Positions 1-6,521 of a DNA stretch of 8,704 nucleotides are shown one piece after another; position 1 is the first letter of the stretch; each line of letters begins with the position of its first letter. Both the position numbers and the translations under genes were made by a program. The stretch lies in contig DHNG01000006.1 in assembly GCA_002409405.1 (NCBI GenBank), positions 77,967 to 86,670 on the forward strand, given 5' to 3'. Below the pieces are notes generated by a model. The model saw only the letters and a program-made list of their open reading frames with translations, ran no database searches and was not told the DNA's origin. Source of the stretch: Flavobacteriales bacterium UBA5422. Its GTDB lineage: Bacteria; Bacteroidota; Bacteroidia; Flavobacteriales_D; Crocinitomicaceae.

Positions 1-46
1 AAAATAACACGTATATTCGTTGTTAGATCAAGATATTCTGAAACCA

Positions 47-658
47 ATGAAAATACTACTCGCATTTTTCCTGTCCATTACCAGTTTGCAAGCAACAGCT
101 ACACATGAACTGACCTATTTCGTTTATTCTGAAGCTGAATATATACAAGGTCCCTGGTTGCGAACTGACTTGTTAGAAACATCCGGATTCAAATTCCTTT
201 CAGCAGAAGTTTACGAAGACTTATTCGGTTCCGGAGATGAAGCTTTCGTCAATAAAGTGTTGTCACGGTTAAAAGAAAAAAAACCGGATCTATATAAATG
301 GGACTACACATTAAGTGTCCAAGGAGATACCGTTGTAATTACTTCGCAAAAAACGATTCAATCATTTGAAACCGTCATGAATGAAATAACAGCAACCCTT
401 ACGCTCAATCGTTTTAAGGCAGTTACATTTCGCATCGATGGAGAGCAAAAAACATACACCCTTGGTGACCTCACGCTCCCCTATTTTGATTTAGTGTCCG
501 GACAGTCTGAAGCAATTGTTTCTGACAATCAAACAGCTAGTTCAACAGAAATAAAAGAACCAATTAAACCATTGAAAAGCCAGCGGGTTTGGTTAATTAT
601 TTCAGGCATTTTAAATGTGGTTTTTCTTGGAATCCTGATTATGAAGAAAGCAAATTGA
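47..658 (+). CDS. Exported protein with C-terminal membrane anchor, unknown function
   Basis: I do not recognise the family. The frame is open from a TTG at 20, but the ATG at 47 is preferred because it places a good signal peptide (about residues 1-18, MKILLAFFLS followed by a small-residue cleavage region) at the N-terminus; an in-frame TAA lies at 5-7. The product is then 203 aa. After the signal peptide comes a soluble region (about 20-150) of mixed helix and strand character with many aromatic and charged residues. A Ser/Thr/Lys/Pro-rich linker (about 151-178) follows, then one hydrophobic helix (about 181-199) and a short basic tail (MKKAN). The likely topology is a periplasmic domain tethered to the inner membrane by its C-terminus. 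It lies 88 bp ahead of a lipoprotein gene on the same strand, so an operon is possible but not shown. Confidence is high that it is a gene and low on its role. Confidence 0.8.
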   Translation: MKILLAFFLSITSLQATATHELTYFVYSEAEYIQGPWLRTDLLETSGFKFLSAEVYEDLFGSGDEAFVNKVLSRLKEKKPDLYKWDYTLSVQGDTVVITSQKTIQSFETVMNEITATLTLNRFKAVTFRIDGEQKTYTLGDLTLPYFDLVSGQSEAIVSDNQTASSTEIKEPIKPLKSQRVWLIISGILNVVFLGILIMKKAN

Positions 659-746
659 TTTTCAACAACCTCTACATAAATCAAATACTTTTTTGTAATT
701 TAAACAGGTAACAGAACATGATTAAAAACCGTTCAGAGATACACCG

Positions 747-1448
747 ATGATCAAAAAAAGAAATATCCGGGTACGTTTTTTACTGCTACTGCTCGTTGCA
801 GTTGTTTATTCGTGCCGGCAACATCCGGATGTATCAACGATGCCTGTACAACAGGAAAATCCAGCTTCTGAAAGCATTAAGCAAACATCCGAAACACATT
901 TTATAAAATTTGATCCCGACAGTATTCCTGATTTGAAGATAAAAGGATTTACCAGCGACTATTCTTTTAAAATCGGGCAGAATTATCTTGTTGTCGGGTA
1001 TTACAGACCTGTGGACGGACAAATCGTATTGCCAGATACGGAAGACAATTGGGGAGATCGTTTGCTTTTTTTGAATGGCAAGAAATCGCTTATCTATAAA
1101 TCAAACGGTGTAGGCGATGTGTATCACTACGAACCCCATTTTTATAAAAGTACGGATGGTGGTAAAGTAATTGTCATTTGTCACCTGGGGTATGAATACT
1201 TTTTCGGAGGAGATGTTTACCTGATTGAAAACGAAACGATTCGATTTATTGGGGCAATGGACATTGAAAACGACGGAGAGGAAAAAACATTGATTGATAT
1301 TCTGAAGATTAAATCCATTGACAGTACTATTGTTTTTTCATTTGATACCGATTCATTGGTGCTACAACCAGGAAATGAAAGTGTTTCTGTAAAAAACAGC
1401 AACATTCGATATGAATACAGTGACGATACATTGAAATTGATCCGATAA
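747..1448 (+). CDS. Lipoprotein of unknown function
   Basis: A 233-aa protein with a basic N-terminus (MIKKRNIRVR), a hydrophobic stretch (FLLLLLVAVV) and a lipobox ending in Cys23 (VYSC). It is predicted to be processed by signal peptidase II and anchored in the envelope. Tyr at the -2 position of the lipobox is less usual but tolerated. Residues 24-55 are a low-complexity Ser/Thr/Gln/Glu linker. The rest is strand-rich with repeated Asp/Gly turns (for example DGQIVLPDTEDNWGDR, DGGKVIVICHLGYEY, DIENDGEEK), suggesting a beta-structured, possibly beta-propeller-like or ligand-binding fold; that is inference from composition. No catalytic motif is evident. The stop is 10 bp from the arr start, so the two are probably co-transcribed. 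The ATG at 747 is chosen because it directly precedes the signal peptide. Confidence 0.82.
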   Translation: MIKKRNIRVRFLLLLLVAVVYSCRQHPDVSTMPVQQENPASESIKQTSETHFIKFDPDSIPDLKIKGFTSDYSFKIGQNYLVVGYYRPVDGQIVLPDTEDNWGDRLLFLNGKKSLIYKSNGVGDVYHYEPHFYKSTDGGKVIVICHLGYEYFFGGDVYLIENETIRFIGAMDIENDGEEKTLIDILKIKSIDSTIVFSFDTDSLVLQPGNESVSVKNSNIRYEYSDDTLKLIR

Positions 1449-1458
1449 AAAGAATAAA

Positions 1459-1896
1459 ATGGGAAAAATACAAGAAAAAGACCTCCCCGAAAGGACAAGT
1501 GAGTATTCTAAATTCTACCATGGTACCAAAGCGAATCTGAAACCTGGGGATTTAATCAAACCCGGGTTTCAGTCGAACTATGGTCAACGGAAAAAAGCCG
1601 CTTATGTCTACCTGACAGCTACCATGGATGCTGCTATCTGGGGAGCGGAACTGGCATTGGGAGACAATCCGGAACGAATTTATATCGTAGAACCGACAGG
1701 ATCCATTGAAGACGATCCCAATCTGACCGATAAAAAATTCCCCGGAAACCCTACAAAATCCTACCGCTCTCAACAACCAATCAAAATTATTGGTGAAATT
1801 ACACAGTGGGAAAGCCATTCTCCCGAACAATTGAAAACTATGAAAGATCAGCTGGAACGATTGAAACAACTAGGAATAGAGGCGATCGAAGACTAA
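1459..1896 (+). CDS. arr: Rifamycin NAD+ ADP-ribosyltransferase (Arr)
   Basis: Arr enzymes transfer ADP-ribose from NAD+ to the C23 hydroxyl of rifampicin in the cytoplasm, which stops the drug binding RNA polymerase. The 145-aa product is about the normal family length and co-linear with it. The N-terminal FYHGTKANLKPGD motif carries the expected catalytic His (His21). AAYVYLTATMDAAIWGAELA supplies the NAD-site Tyr (Tyr51), and IYIVEPTG is followed by EDDPNLTDKKFPGNPTKSYR, which holds the conserved Asp (Asp85 or Asp86). The C-terminal helix ends in the characteristic GIEAIED. The His-Tyr-Asp spacing matches my recollection of the M. smegmatis enzyme (His19/Tyr49/Asp84) with an offset of two. 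There is no signal peptide. The gene follows the lipoprotein gene after 10 bp with an A-rich leader and no Shine-Dalgarno sequence. Family assignment is firm; actual rifamycin resistance in the host is inference. Confidence 0.95.
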   Translation: MGKIQEKDLPERTSEYSKFYHGTKANLKPGDLIKPGFQSNYGQRKKAAYVYLTATMDAAIWGAELALGDNPERIYIVEPTGSIEDDPNLTDKKFPGNPTKSYRSQQPIKIIGEITQWESHSPEQLKTMKDQLERLKQLGIEAIED

Positions 1897-1901
1897 AACG
1901 T

Positions 1902-1939
1902 CAACAGCCGCTCACTATGTTACAAGTAAACGGCTGCTG
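1902..1939 (-). terminator. Hairpin between convergent genes, possible terminator
   Basis: CAACAGCCG (1902-1910) pairs with CGGCTGCTG (1931-1939), giving a 9-bp stem with one A-C mismatch and a 20-nt loop. It sits between the convergent arr and barrel genes. Read leftward, the stem is followed after three bases by TTTT (1898-1895), a weak U-tract; rightward there is none. It more likely ends the barrel-gene transcript, though it could also slow or protect the arr mRNA. Confidence 0.42.
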
Positions 1940-1957
1940 CTTCATTGGCGTATGAAG

Positions 1958-4129
1958 TTATAAACGCTTTTGCTCATCTGTTTTCTCAGCAGCACGGGCT
2001 TCCTTTACTTTTTGATTTCCAAAGTTGTACTTCAAATTGATCATAAAATAACGGGTGTCTCTATAATCTTTGAACGATTGATTTTGATCAGCATACCGTG
2101 TCGAAATGGTGTTTTTATCCGTCTTAAAAATATCATTGACCACCAAACCAACTTCGAATTTCTTTTCAAACAATTTTTTATTCAGTATAATGTATACATT
2201 TTGAGACGGGCTGATTGTAAATGATCCCTGGATCGATTTTGAGTTGTAGCGGTATCCCACATTCAAATCCCACGTTTTTTCCTTGTCAAACGTTATCATC
2301 GTCGAAAGGTTAAAATGGTAGAAGAATACATTGTTTTGATACAACTGATTGTCTGTTCCCCGGAAATAATTTACAGTGTATTCCCCCATTCCAAATGCAT
2401 TCAGTTTCCAATTGGGCAACAATGTGAATGATTTTGAAACATTCGCCCCCAAATTCCTTCCGTCTTTTATGTTTGTATAATTATACACTGTTTCAAATGT
2501 TGACGGATTCTGAATAGAAATTTCCATCGATGGATTTTTTACATAGCTGTAATATACTTCAAAGTTCCAATCAGCCACTGTATATGTGAGGCTTACATTA
2601 TCAATCAATGCGGATTTCAAATACGGGTCTCCCTGGAAATATGAATAGTAATTATAGTAGGATTTAGAAGGATTTAAAAAATCGTATACCGGTCGGTCAA
2701 TGCGCTTTCCGTAGGAAAATCCGATCTGTTGTTCCTCCGCAACCTCGTACAGTGCAAAAACCGTTGGGAACAGGTTATTTCGGGTAATTGCATTGACAAC
2801 CTCCGGATTGTCAGATGTTGAACGAATAAACGTCGTTTCGTTGCGCAACCCCGCCTTAAAAAACCACTTTTTCCATTGGTATTCCGCTGAAATATATGCT
2901 GCGATGATTTGTTCATTGTAATTGAATCGATTACTCCGTCCGATATCTTTCAATAACTGACCATTTTGCTCACTCAGAAAATCCAGTTGGTTATCATTCC
3001 CAACCAAACTATATTTTACTCCACTTTCAACGATAAAGGCATCTTTTTCCAACCGGTAATCTACCTGTGAGGAAAACAACCGGATATCCTGAATGCTATT
3101 GTTTCCAAACCGGCTGAAGCTTTCCGGCTGATTGACAAAATACTGCCAGGTAGAAATTTCTTGATCCTCTATGTATTTCTTTGTGCTGAAGTTATTACTC
3201 CAGTTCAGATTGCTGTTTTTGAATTGTTTATCAAAAGCCAGGTACGCATTCAATGTGCTGTGTTTTTGAAAACGATCATTCGCTGTGGTGTAATAAGATT
3301 CAAGCAGGTTGGTTTCGGTATTGTAAATCTGTGTCGGAATGTAATAATTCCCTGTTGATTTCGGATTGATATGACCGTCAATACCAAACTGAATGACGGT
3401 AGTGCTGTCAGGTGCGTATTGTGCTGATAAATTGAACAAATGTTGCTGGAGTGCACGTGTTTTTCGAACCATATCACTTTCCCAGCGTGTTTTTTGCTGT
3501 TCGTAGGTAACAACATCAAAATTTTGACGCATATAATCTCCGGAAACGAATGTGTAATTGCCGCTCAATTGCCATTTCTCCGTATTGTACGACTGTATTA
3601 ATCCCAATCTTCCTTTTGCATACATCGACTGGTGGTATCGAGCAGAAACACTTCCCTTGTATCCTGTCAATTTATTTTGTTTCATCTTGATATTAATCAC
3701 AGCAGCACCTTCTGCTTCGTATTTTGCCGGAGGATTGGTAATCACTTCAATGGAATAAATCTGATCGCCATTTGTGTTTTCGAGAAATTGCTTTAATTCT
3801 TCTGGTGTCATCAATGTTCGTTTATCATTGATCGTAACAATAATGCCGGTGTTTCCCCGAACGCTCAAGACTTCATTTTTAACAACTACATTGGGAGTGT
3901 TTCTTAAGATTTCCCATGCATTAAGGCTTTGCAGAGGAGTTCTGTCAACTGTAAATTCCAAACGATCTACTTTTCGTTTTAACAGGTTTCTTCTGGCGGT
4001 TATTTCAACTGACGGCATCAAATACAAGCTATCTGTTGCAGTTGAATCTGCAGGAAATTCATTCTCATTTGTCACCTGCCCGAATAAACTTATCGGGAAA
4101 AGAACTGCAAAAATCAATCGTTGTCTCAT
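1958..4129 (-). CDS. TonB-dependent-receptor-like outer membrane beta-barrel protein
   Basis: A 723-aa outer-membrane protein of the OMP_b-brl_3 (TonB-receptor-related) type common in Bacteroidota. A signal peptide covers about residues 1-18 (hydrophobic core, then SLFGQ). A short acidic linker leads to MPSVEITARR, which resembles the start of a plug. The plug domain runs about 54-150 and has the family's typical motifs: LRNTPNVVV, SVRGNTGIIVTIND, EVITNPPAKYEAEGAAVINI. The remaining roughly 570 residues are alternating amphipathic strands rich in Tyr, Asn and Phe, ending in a strand near YFMINLKYNFGN and a charged tail of about 20 residues. Family members commonly begin with a CarboxypepD_reg-like domain of about 80-90 aa; there is no room for it here. 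The substrate cannot be read from sequence. It is divergent from a two-component operon, and the GGTTAA repeats upstream suggest control by that regulator. Confidence 0.9.
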   Translation of the reverse strand: MRQRLIFAVLFPISLFGQVTNENEFPADSTATDSLYLMPSVEITARRNLLKRKVDRLEFTVDRTPLQSLNAWEILRNTPNVVVKNEVLSVRGNTGIIVTINDKRTLMTPEELKQFLENTNGDQIYSIEVITNPPAKYEAEGAAVINIKMKQNKLTGYKGSVSARYHQSMYAKGRLGLIQSYNTEKWQLSGNYTFVSGDYMRQNFDVVTYEQQKTRWESDMVRKTRALQQHLFNLSAQYAPDSTTVIQFGIDGHINPKSTGNYYIPTQIYNTETNLLESYYTTANDRFQKHSTLNAYLAFDKQFKNSNLNWSNNFSTKKYIEDQEISTWQYFVNQPESFSRFGNNSIQDIRLFSSQVDYRLEKDAFIVESGVKYSLVGNDNQLDFLSEQNGQLLKDIGRSNRFNYNEQIIAAYISAEYQWKKWFFKAGLRNETTFIRSTSDNPEVVNAITRNNLFPTVFALYEVAEEQQIGFSYGKRIDRPVYDFLNPSKSYYNYYSYFQGDPYLKSALIDNVSLTYTVADWNFEVYYSYVKNPSMEISIQNPSTFETVYNYTNIKDGRNLGANVSKSFTLLPNWKLNAFGMGEYTVNYFRGTDNQLYQNNVFFYHFNLSTMITFDKEKTWDLNVGYRYNSKSIQGSFTISPSQNVYIILNKKLFEKKFEVGLVVNDIFKTDKNTISTRYADQNQSFKDYRDTRYFMINLKYNFGNQKVKEARAAEKTDEQKRL

Positions 4130-4148
4130 TATCTATCTGTTTTTTCTG

Positions 4149-4156
4149 CAAAGGTG
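4149..4156 (-). promoter_or_regulatory. Possible -7 promoter element for the barrel gene
   Basis: On the minus strand this reads CACCTTTG, one mismatch from the Bacteroidota -7 consensus TAnnTTTG, 20 bp upstream of the barrel-gene ATG. No TTG is found at the expected -33 distance. Instead the GGTTAA repeats begin there, which would suit an activator-dependent promoter. This rests on motif and position only. Confidence 0.35.
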
Positions 4157-4177
4157 ATCCGTAAATTCGCCTGACTC

Positions 4178-4205
4178 GGTTAATGATAGGTTAATGGCAG
4201 GTTAA
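4178..4205. promoter_or_regulatory. Three GGTTAA direct repeats, 11-bp period: probable response-regulator operator
   Basis: GGTTAA occurs at 4178-4183, 4189-4194 and 4200-4205, each start exactly 11 bp after the last; the first two copies extend to GGTTAATG. Tandem half-sites with one-helical-turn (about 11 bp) spacing are typical of OmpR/PhoB-family regulators, as in the PhoP box (two GTTTA-type half-sites with 5-bp spacers) and the PhoB box. The operon starting 39 bp to the right encodes such a regulator. The site lies between divergent genes, about 25-50 bp from each candidate -7 element, so it could control both. The repeats are seen directly; identifying the ligand as the adjacent regulator is inference. 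Confidence 0.65.
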
Positions 4206-4231
4206 ACGGGTAATCGCAACTATTTATATCG

Positions 4232-4239
4232 TATGTTTG
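4232..4239 (+). promoter_or_regulatory. Possible -7 promoter element for the two-component operon
   Basis: TATGTTTG matches TAnnTTTG exactly. It ends only 4 bp before the kinase ATG, so transcription from it would begin at or just after the start codon. Either the message is leaderless or the match is chance. No TTG lies at the usual -33 distance; the GGTTAA repeats occupy the upstream activator position. Confidence 0.3.
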
Positions 4240-4243
4240 TGAA

Positions 4244-5548
4244 ATGAATAAAAAGAGAAATACAATCCTGTTATTCAGTTCCTGCTTCCTGATTTTGTTG
4301 GGATTACAAGTCTTTTACATCCATAATTCTTATCGGCTCGAGGAGAAAGAATTGAACCGGGAAGCACGTAGTATTGCTGATAGTGTCTTGGTGGAAATGG
4401 GCCATCTGAAAAAAGAGATCCGTGAAGACTCACTGATCAAGCACTTTCTGAGATCGAATTCGCAAGAACAAGTTCCGGATAAAATCCTTCATTACAACCT
4501 GAATTTTTCAAAATCAACTGAGCATTTTAATCAATTGGTTGATCAGTTGATTGAAAAACGAACTAGAGGAACAGGTTTTCGGATTGCCCTGAGAAACGAG
4601 ATTTTTTCAATCAATGATCTGAAAATAAACAAAGAACTATTGACTTCCGATACCCCAATCGTACTGTATGAAACGACAGATAAAATTGAAAACGGGAGCT
4701 TGATTAATGAAGGAAAATGGAACAGCGATGTGCACCACCAGGACACCGATCAACACCTCGACGAGCATTACAAATCGATTATCAAATCACGGACTCTGTT
4801 TGAACTGCTGAATGTCAAATCATTGGTCATTCAGAAAATAATCCCTTTGTGTATTGTCAGTTTGTTGATTTTAATCTTTTTACTGTACCTTTTCTGGAAG
4901 ATACTGCGAAATATTGAACTTCAAAATCGGAAAATAGCACAACTTCATACAACAATTGATTCCATCGCACATGAGTTAAATACGCCAATTACAACCATGA
5001 AATTTGCTATCGCATCTGCACAGGAAACTACGTCAACACATTTACTGGAACGTCAAATCCGAAAGTTGGAACACATTGTTGCTTCCATTCATACAGTTGA
5101 ACGGACAACGGAACTGATTACTCTTCAGGAAGCGGAACAATTCATTCACCAGCTCAAAAACAACTACGCGTCATTACAGATTACGACTGAAATTCGGTTC
5201 AGTAAAAATGAACAATTGACCAAACAAACCCTGGAACTTCTATTGAATAACCTGGTTGATAATTCATTCAAATACAAAGCAACACGCGTAGAAATCCGGT
5301 TAATTTGTGAAACATCCGTTGAACTATCTGTTTCTGATGACGGTATGGGAATCCCCAAAGAAGAGCAGCAACATATCTTTGAAAAATATTATCGAATATC
5401 ACGCAATGAAAATCACGAGATCAATGGATTGGGTGTCGGTTTATACCTTGTTAAAAAAACGGTCGAAGAAAATAACGGAACAATTGAAGTGATTTCCGAA
5501 TCCGGTAAAGGAACAACATTTAACATCTTACTGCCCAATGAAAAATAA
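4244..5548 (+). CDS. Membrane sensor histidine kinase (RprX-like)
   Basis: A 434-aa inner-membrane kinase expected to autophosphorylate and pass phosphate to the overlapping response regulator. TM1 is about residues 7-26. A periplasmic sensor region of about 27-195 has no recognised fold, and TM2 is about 196-218. The dimerisation/phosphoacceptor helix contains SIAHELNTPITTMKFA with His243. The ATPase domain shows the N box (NNLVDNSFKY, Asn336/Asn340), G1 (DDGMGI, Asp366-Gly369), the F region (IFEKYYR) and G2 (NGLGVGLYLVKK), ending in GKGTTFNILLP. All key catalytic residues are present. Only about 24 residues separate TM2 from His243, so there is no HAMP domain. A His/Asp-rich patch (residues 162-175, DVHHQDTDQHLDEH) precedes TM2. 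The start is fixed by TM1. The layout resembles the Bacteroides RprX/RprY system; the signal is unknown. Confidence 0.93.
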   Translation: MNKKRNTILLFSSCFLILLGLQVFYIHNSYRLEEKELNREARSIADSVLVEMGHLKKEIREDSLIKHFLRSNSQEQVPDKILHYNLNFSKSTEHFNQLVDQLIEKRTRGTGFRIALRNEIFSINDLKINKELLTSDTPIVLYETTDKIENGSLINEGKWNSDVHHQDTDQHLDEHYKSIIKSRTLFELLNVKSLVIQKIIPLCIVSLLILIFLLYLFWKILRNIELQNRKIAQLHTTIDSIAHELNTPITTMKFAIASAQETTSTHLLERQIRKLEHIVASIHTVERTTELITLQEAEQFIHQLKNNYASLQITTEIRFSKNEQLTKQTLELLLNNLVDNSFKYKATRVEIRLICETSVELSVSDDGMGIPKEEQQHIFEKYYRISRNENHEINGLGVGLYLVKKTVEENNGTIEVISESGKGTTFNILLPNEK

Positions 5549-6218
5549 ACTGATTCTGGTAGAAGATGATCCTGATTTGGGAGTTGTACTGAAGCAATAT
5601 CTTGAGTTTTCGGATTTTGAGGTAACCTGGTTTACTTCTCCCGATGCATTGTTAAATCATCCGATCAACTACAATGAATACAACGCTGCTATTCTGGATG
5701 TAATGCTCCCCGGGATGGACGGTTTTCAATTGAGTAAAGAATTGCGTAAGCAAACAGCAATTCCGTTTTTGTTCCTGACTGCAAAAGGGCAAAGTATTGA
5801 TCGGATTCTGGGACTGAAATTAGGTGCAGACGATTACATCACCAAACCTTGCGAACCGGAAGAATTAATCCTGCGCATCCACAATATTCTGAAACGGCAA
5901 GTTGTTGATACCAACAATACCATGATTCGTATCGGGAACTATTTGTTTTTTCCTTCCCGGTACCTGCTCCAGTTGGAAGCAACGGCATTTCAGCTAACTG
6001 AAAAAGAATCGGATTTGCTCCAATTGCTTGCTGCCCGCAATAATGATGTCATCAGTCGGAAAGAAATTCTGGAGCAACTATGGGGAGAGGATGACTACTT
6101 CCTGGGAAGAAGTCTGGATGTTTTCATGTCGCGGCTACGAAAATACCTGCAACACGATAACCGTATCAAATTGGAATCGGTACGTGGCGTTGGGTTCAGA
6201 GTTGTATTCCCCGAATAA
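5538..6218 (+). CDS. OmpR/PhoB-family response regulator (RprY-like)
   Basis: A 226-aa DNA-binding regulator. The receiver domain (about 1-120) has the acidic pocket Glu9/Asp10/Asp11 (LVEDD), phosphoacceptor Asp54 (AAILDVMLPGMDG), Thr81 (FLTAKG) and Lys103 (DDYITKP). A Cys (105) replaces the usual Phe after KP, which may be neutral. A linker leads to a winged-helix output domain (about 126-225) with the characteristic LTEKESDLLQLLAARNNDVISR, recognition-helix region SLDVFMSRLRKYL and wing VRGVGFRVVF. The length is normal and no key residue is missing. The ATG overlaps the last 11 nt of the kinase gene, so translation is probably coupled and the two are cognate. Tandem GGTTAA repeats upstream of the operon are the best candidate for its binding site, implying autoregulation and control of the divergent barrel gene. 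Confidence 0.95.
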   Translation: MKNKLILVEDDPDLGVVLKQYLEFSDFEVTWFTSPDALLNHPINYNEYNAAILDVMLPGMDGFQLSKELRKQTAIPFLFLTAKGQSIDRILGLKLGADDYITKPCEPEELILRIHNILKRQVVDTNNTMIRIGNYLFFPSRYLLQLEATAFQLTEKESDLLQLLAARNNDVISRKEILEQLWGEDDYFLGRSLDVFMSRLRKYLQHDNRIKLESVRGVGFRVVFPE

Positions 6219-6290
6219 TGATTTTTACATTAAATTTTTGATTAGCTTCTGTTGTAACTGCATAAAACTATAGAAAAGAACAAGGAATTC

Positions 6291-6407
6291 ATGCTTAAAT
6301 GCAATTACATTTCAAATAAACAAGCGGTAATCCATCCGACTCATGAAATGGGCTGCTATGTTTCACTAGGTCCACGTACTGTATCATCTATGGACCTATG
6401 TGGTTAA
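6291..6407 (+). CDS. Possible 38-codon small ORF, Cys-containing peptide
   Basis: An ATG-to-TAA frame encoding 38 residues, starting MLKCNYISNK and ending VSSMDLCG, with Cys at 4, 22 and 37 and His at 15 and 18. A purine stretch, AAGGA (6282-6286), lies 4 bp before the ATG; such motifs are not strongly used in Bacteroidota and the spacing is short. There is no signal peptide or membrane helix. An open frame of this length arises easily by chance, and the inverted repeat at 6364-6402 falls inside it, so the conserved signal here may be RNA structure rather than protein. It matches no family I recognise and is listed as a candidate only. Confidence 0.22.
   Translation: MLKCNYISNKQAVIHPTHEMGCYVSLGPRTVSSMDLCG
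6364..6402. repeat. Inverted repeat, potential stem-loop
   Basis: TAGGTCCA (6367-6374) and TGGACCTA (6391-6398) are perfect reverse complements around a 16-nt loop. CAC (6364-6366) and GTG (6400-6402) extend the stem to 11 bp with a single bulged T at 6399. No U-tract follows on either strand, so it is not a standard intrinsic terminator. It could be a protein-binding palindrome, an RNA 3' end structure for the two-component mRNA, or part of a small RNA. Confidence 0.5.
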
Positions 6408-6461
6408 GAAATAAAAACACCTGAAGGCATTTGCGGCAAAATCTATCCGATCGCAGAACAG

Positions 6462-6498
6462 TATTAAAAATAAAAAAGGGGAACGAACTGCTCCCCTT
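6462..6498 (-). terminator. Rho-independent terminator of the M13 peptidase gene
   Basis: Read leftward, AAGGGGA (6498-6492) and TCCCCTT (6482-6476) form a 7-bp GC-rich stem with a 9-nt loop, followed by TTTTTTATTTTT (6477-6466; its first two T are the last two bases of the stem). It starts 23 bp past the peptidase stop codon. This is the classic intrinsic terminator layout and the clearest one in the window. Confidence 0.88.
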
Positions 6499-6521
6499 CC
6501 TTGCATGTTATTTCATTAGAA

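Larger units (their letters stand above)
6219..6461. other. Intergenic region after the response regulator
   Basis: The full gap between the response regulator and the peptidase gene is 303 bp, with its last part taken by the peptidase terminator. The first 70 bp are AT-rich with no clear hairpin, so no good terminator for the two-component operon is visible. The middle holds a possible 38-codon ORF and an inverted repeat, listed separately. No tRNA-like or transposon-end structure was found. Confidence 0.6.

Noticed and set aside
20..46. TTG start at 20 for the first gene
   Set aside because: It would put nine residues ahead of a well-formed signal peptide; the ATG at 47 gives a standard N-terminus.
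661..746. Promoter with TAnnTTTG ahead of the lipoprotein gene
   Set aside because: The T-rich stretch near 689-695 resembles the element but has the wrong spacing between TA and TTTG; no convincing match was found.
1552..1869. 105-codon minus-strand frame inside arr
   Set aside because: It is entirely antisense to the clearly identified arr gene.
1897..1957. Possible integron attC site after arr
   Set aside because: A hairpin follows the stop, as in arr gene cassettes, but there is no RYYYAAC/GTTRRRY core pair in the expected order and no neighbouring cassette or integrase.
3774..4157. 127-codon plus-strand frame opposite the start of the barrel gene
   Set aside because: It is antisense to a well-supported coding region and its translation shows no coherent domain.
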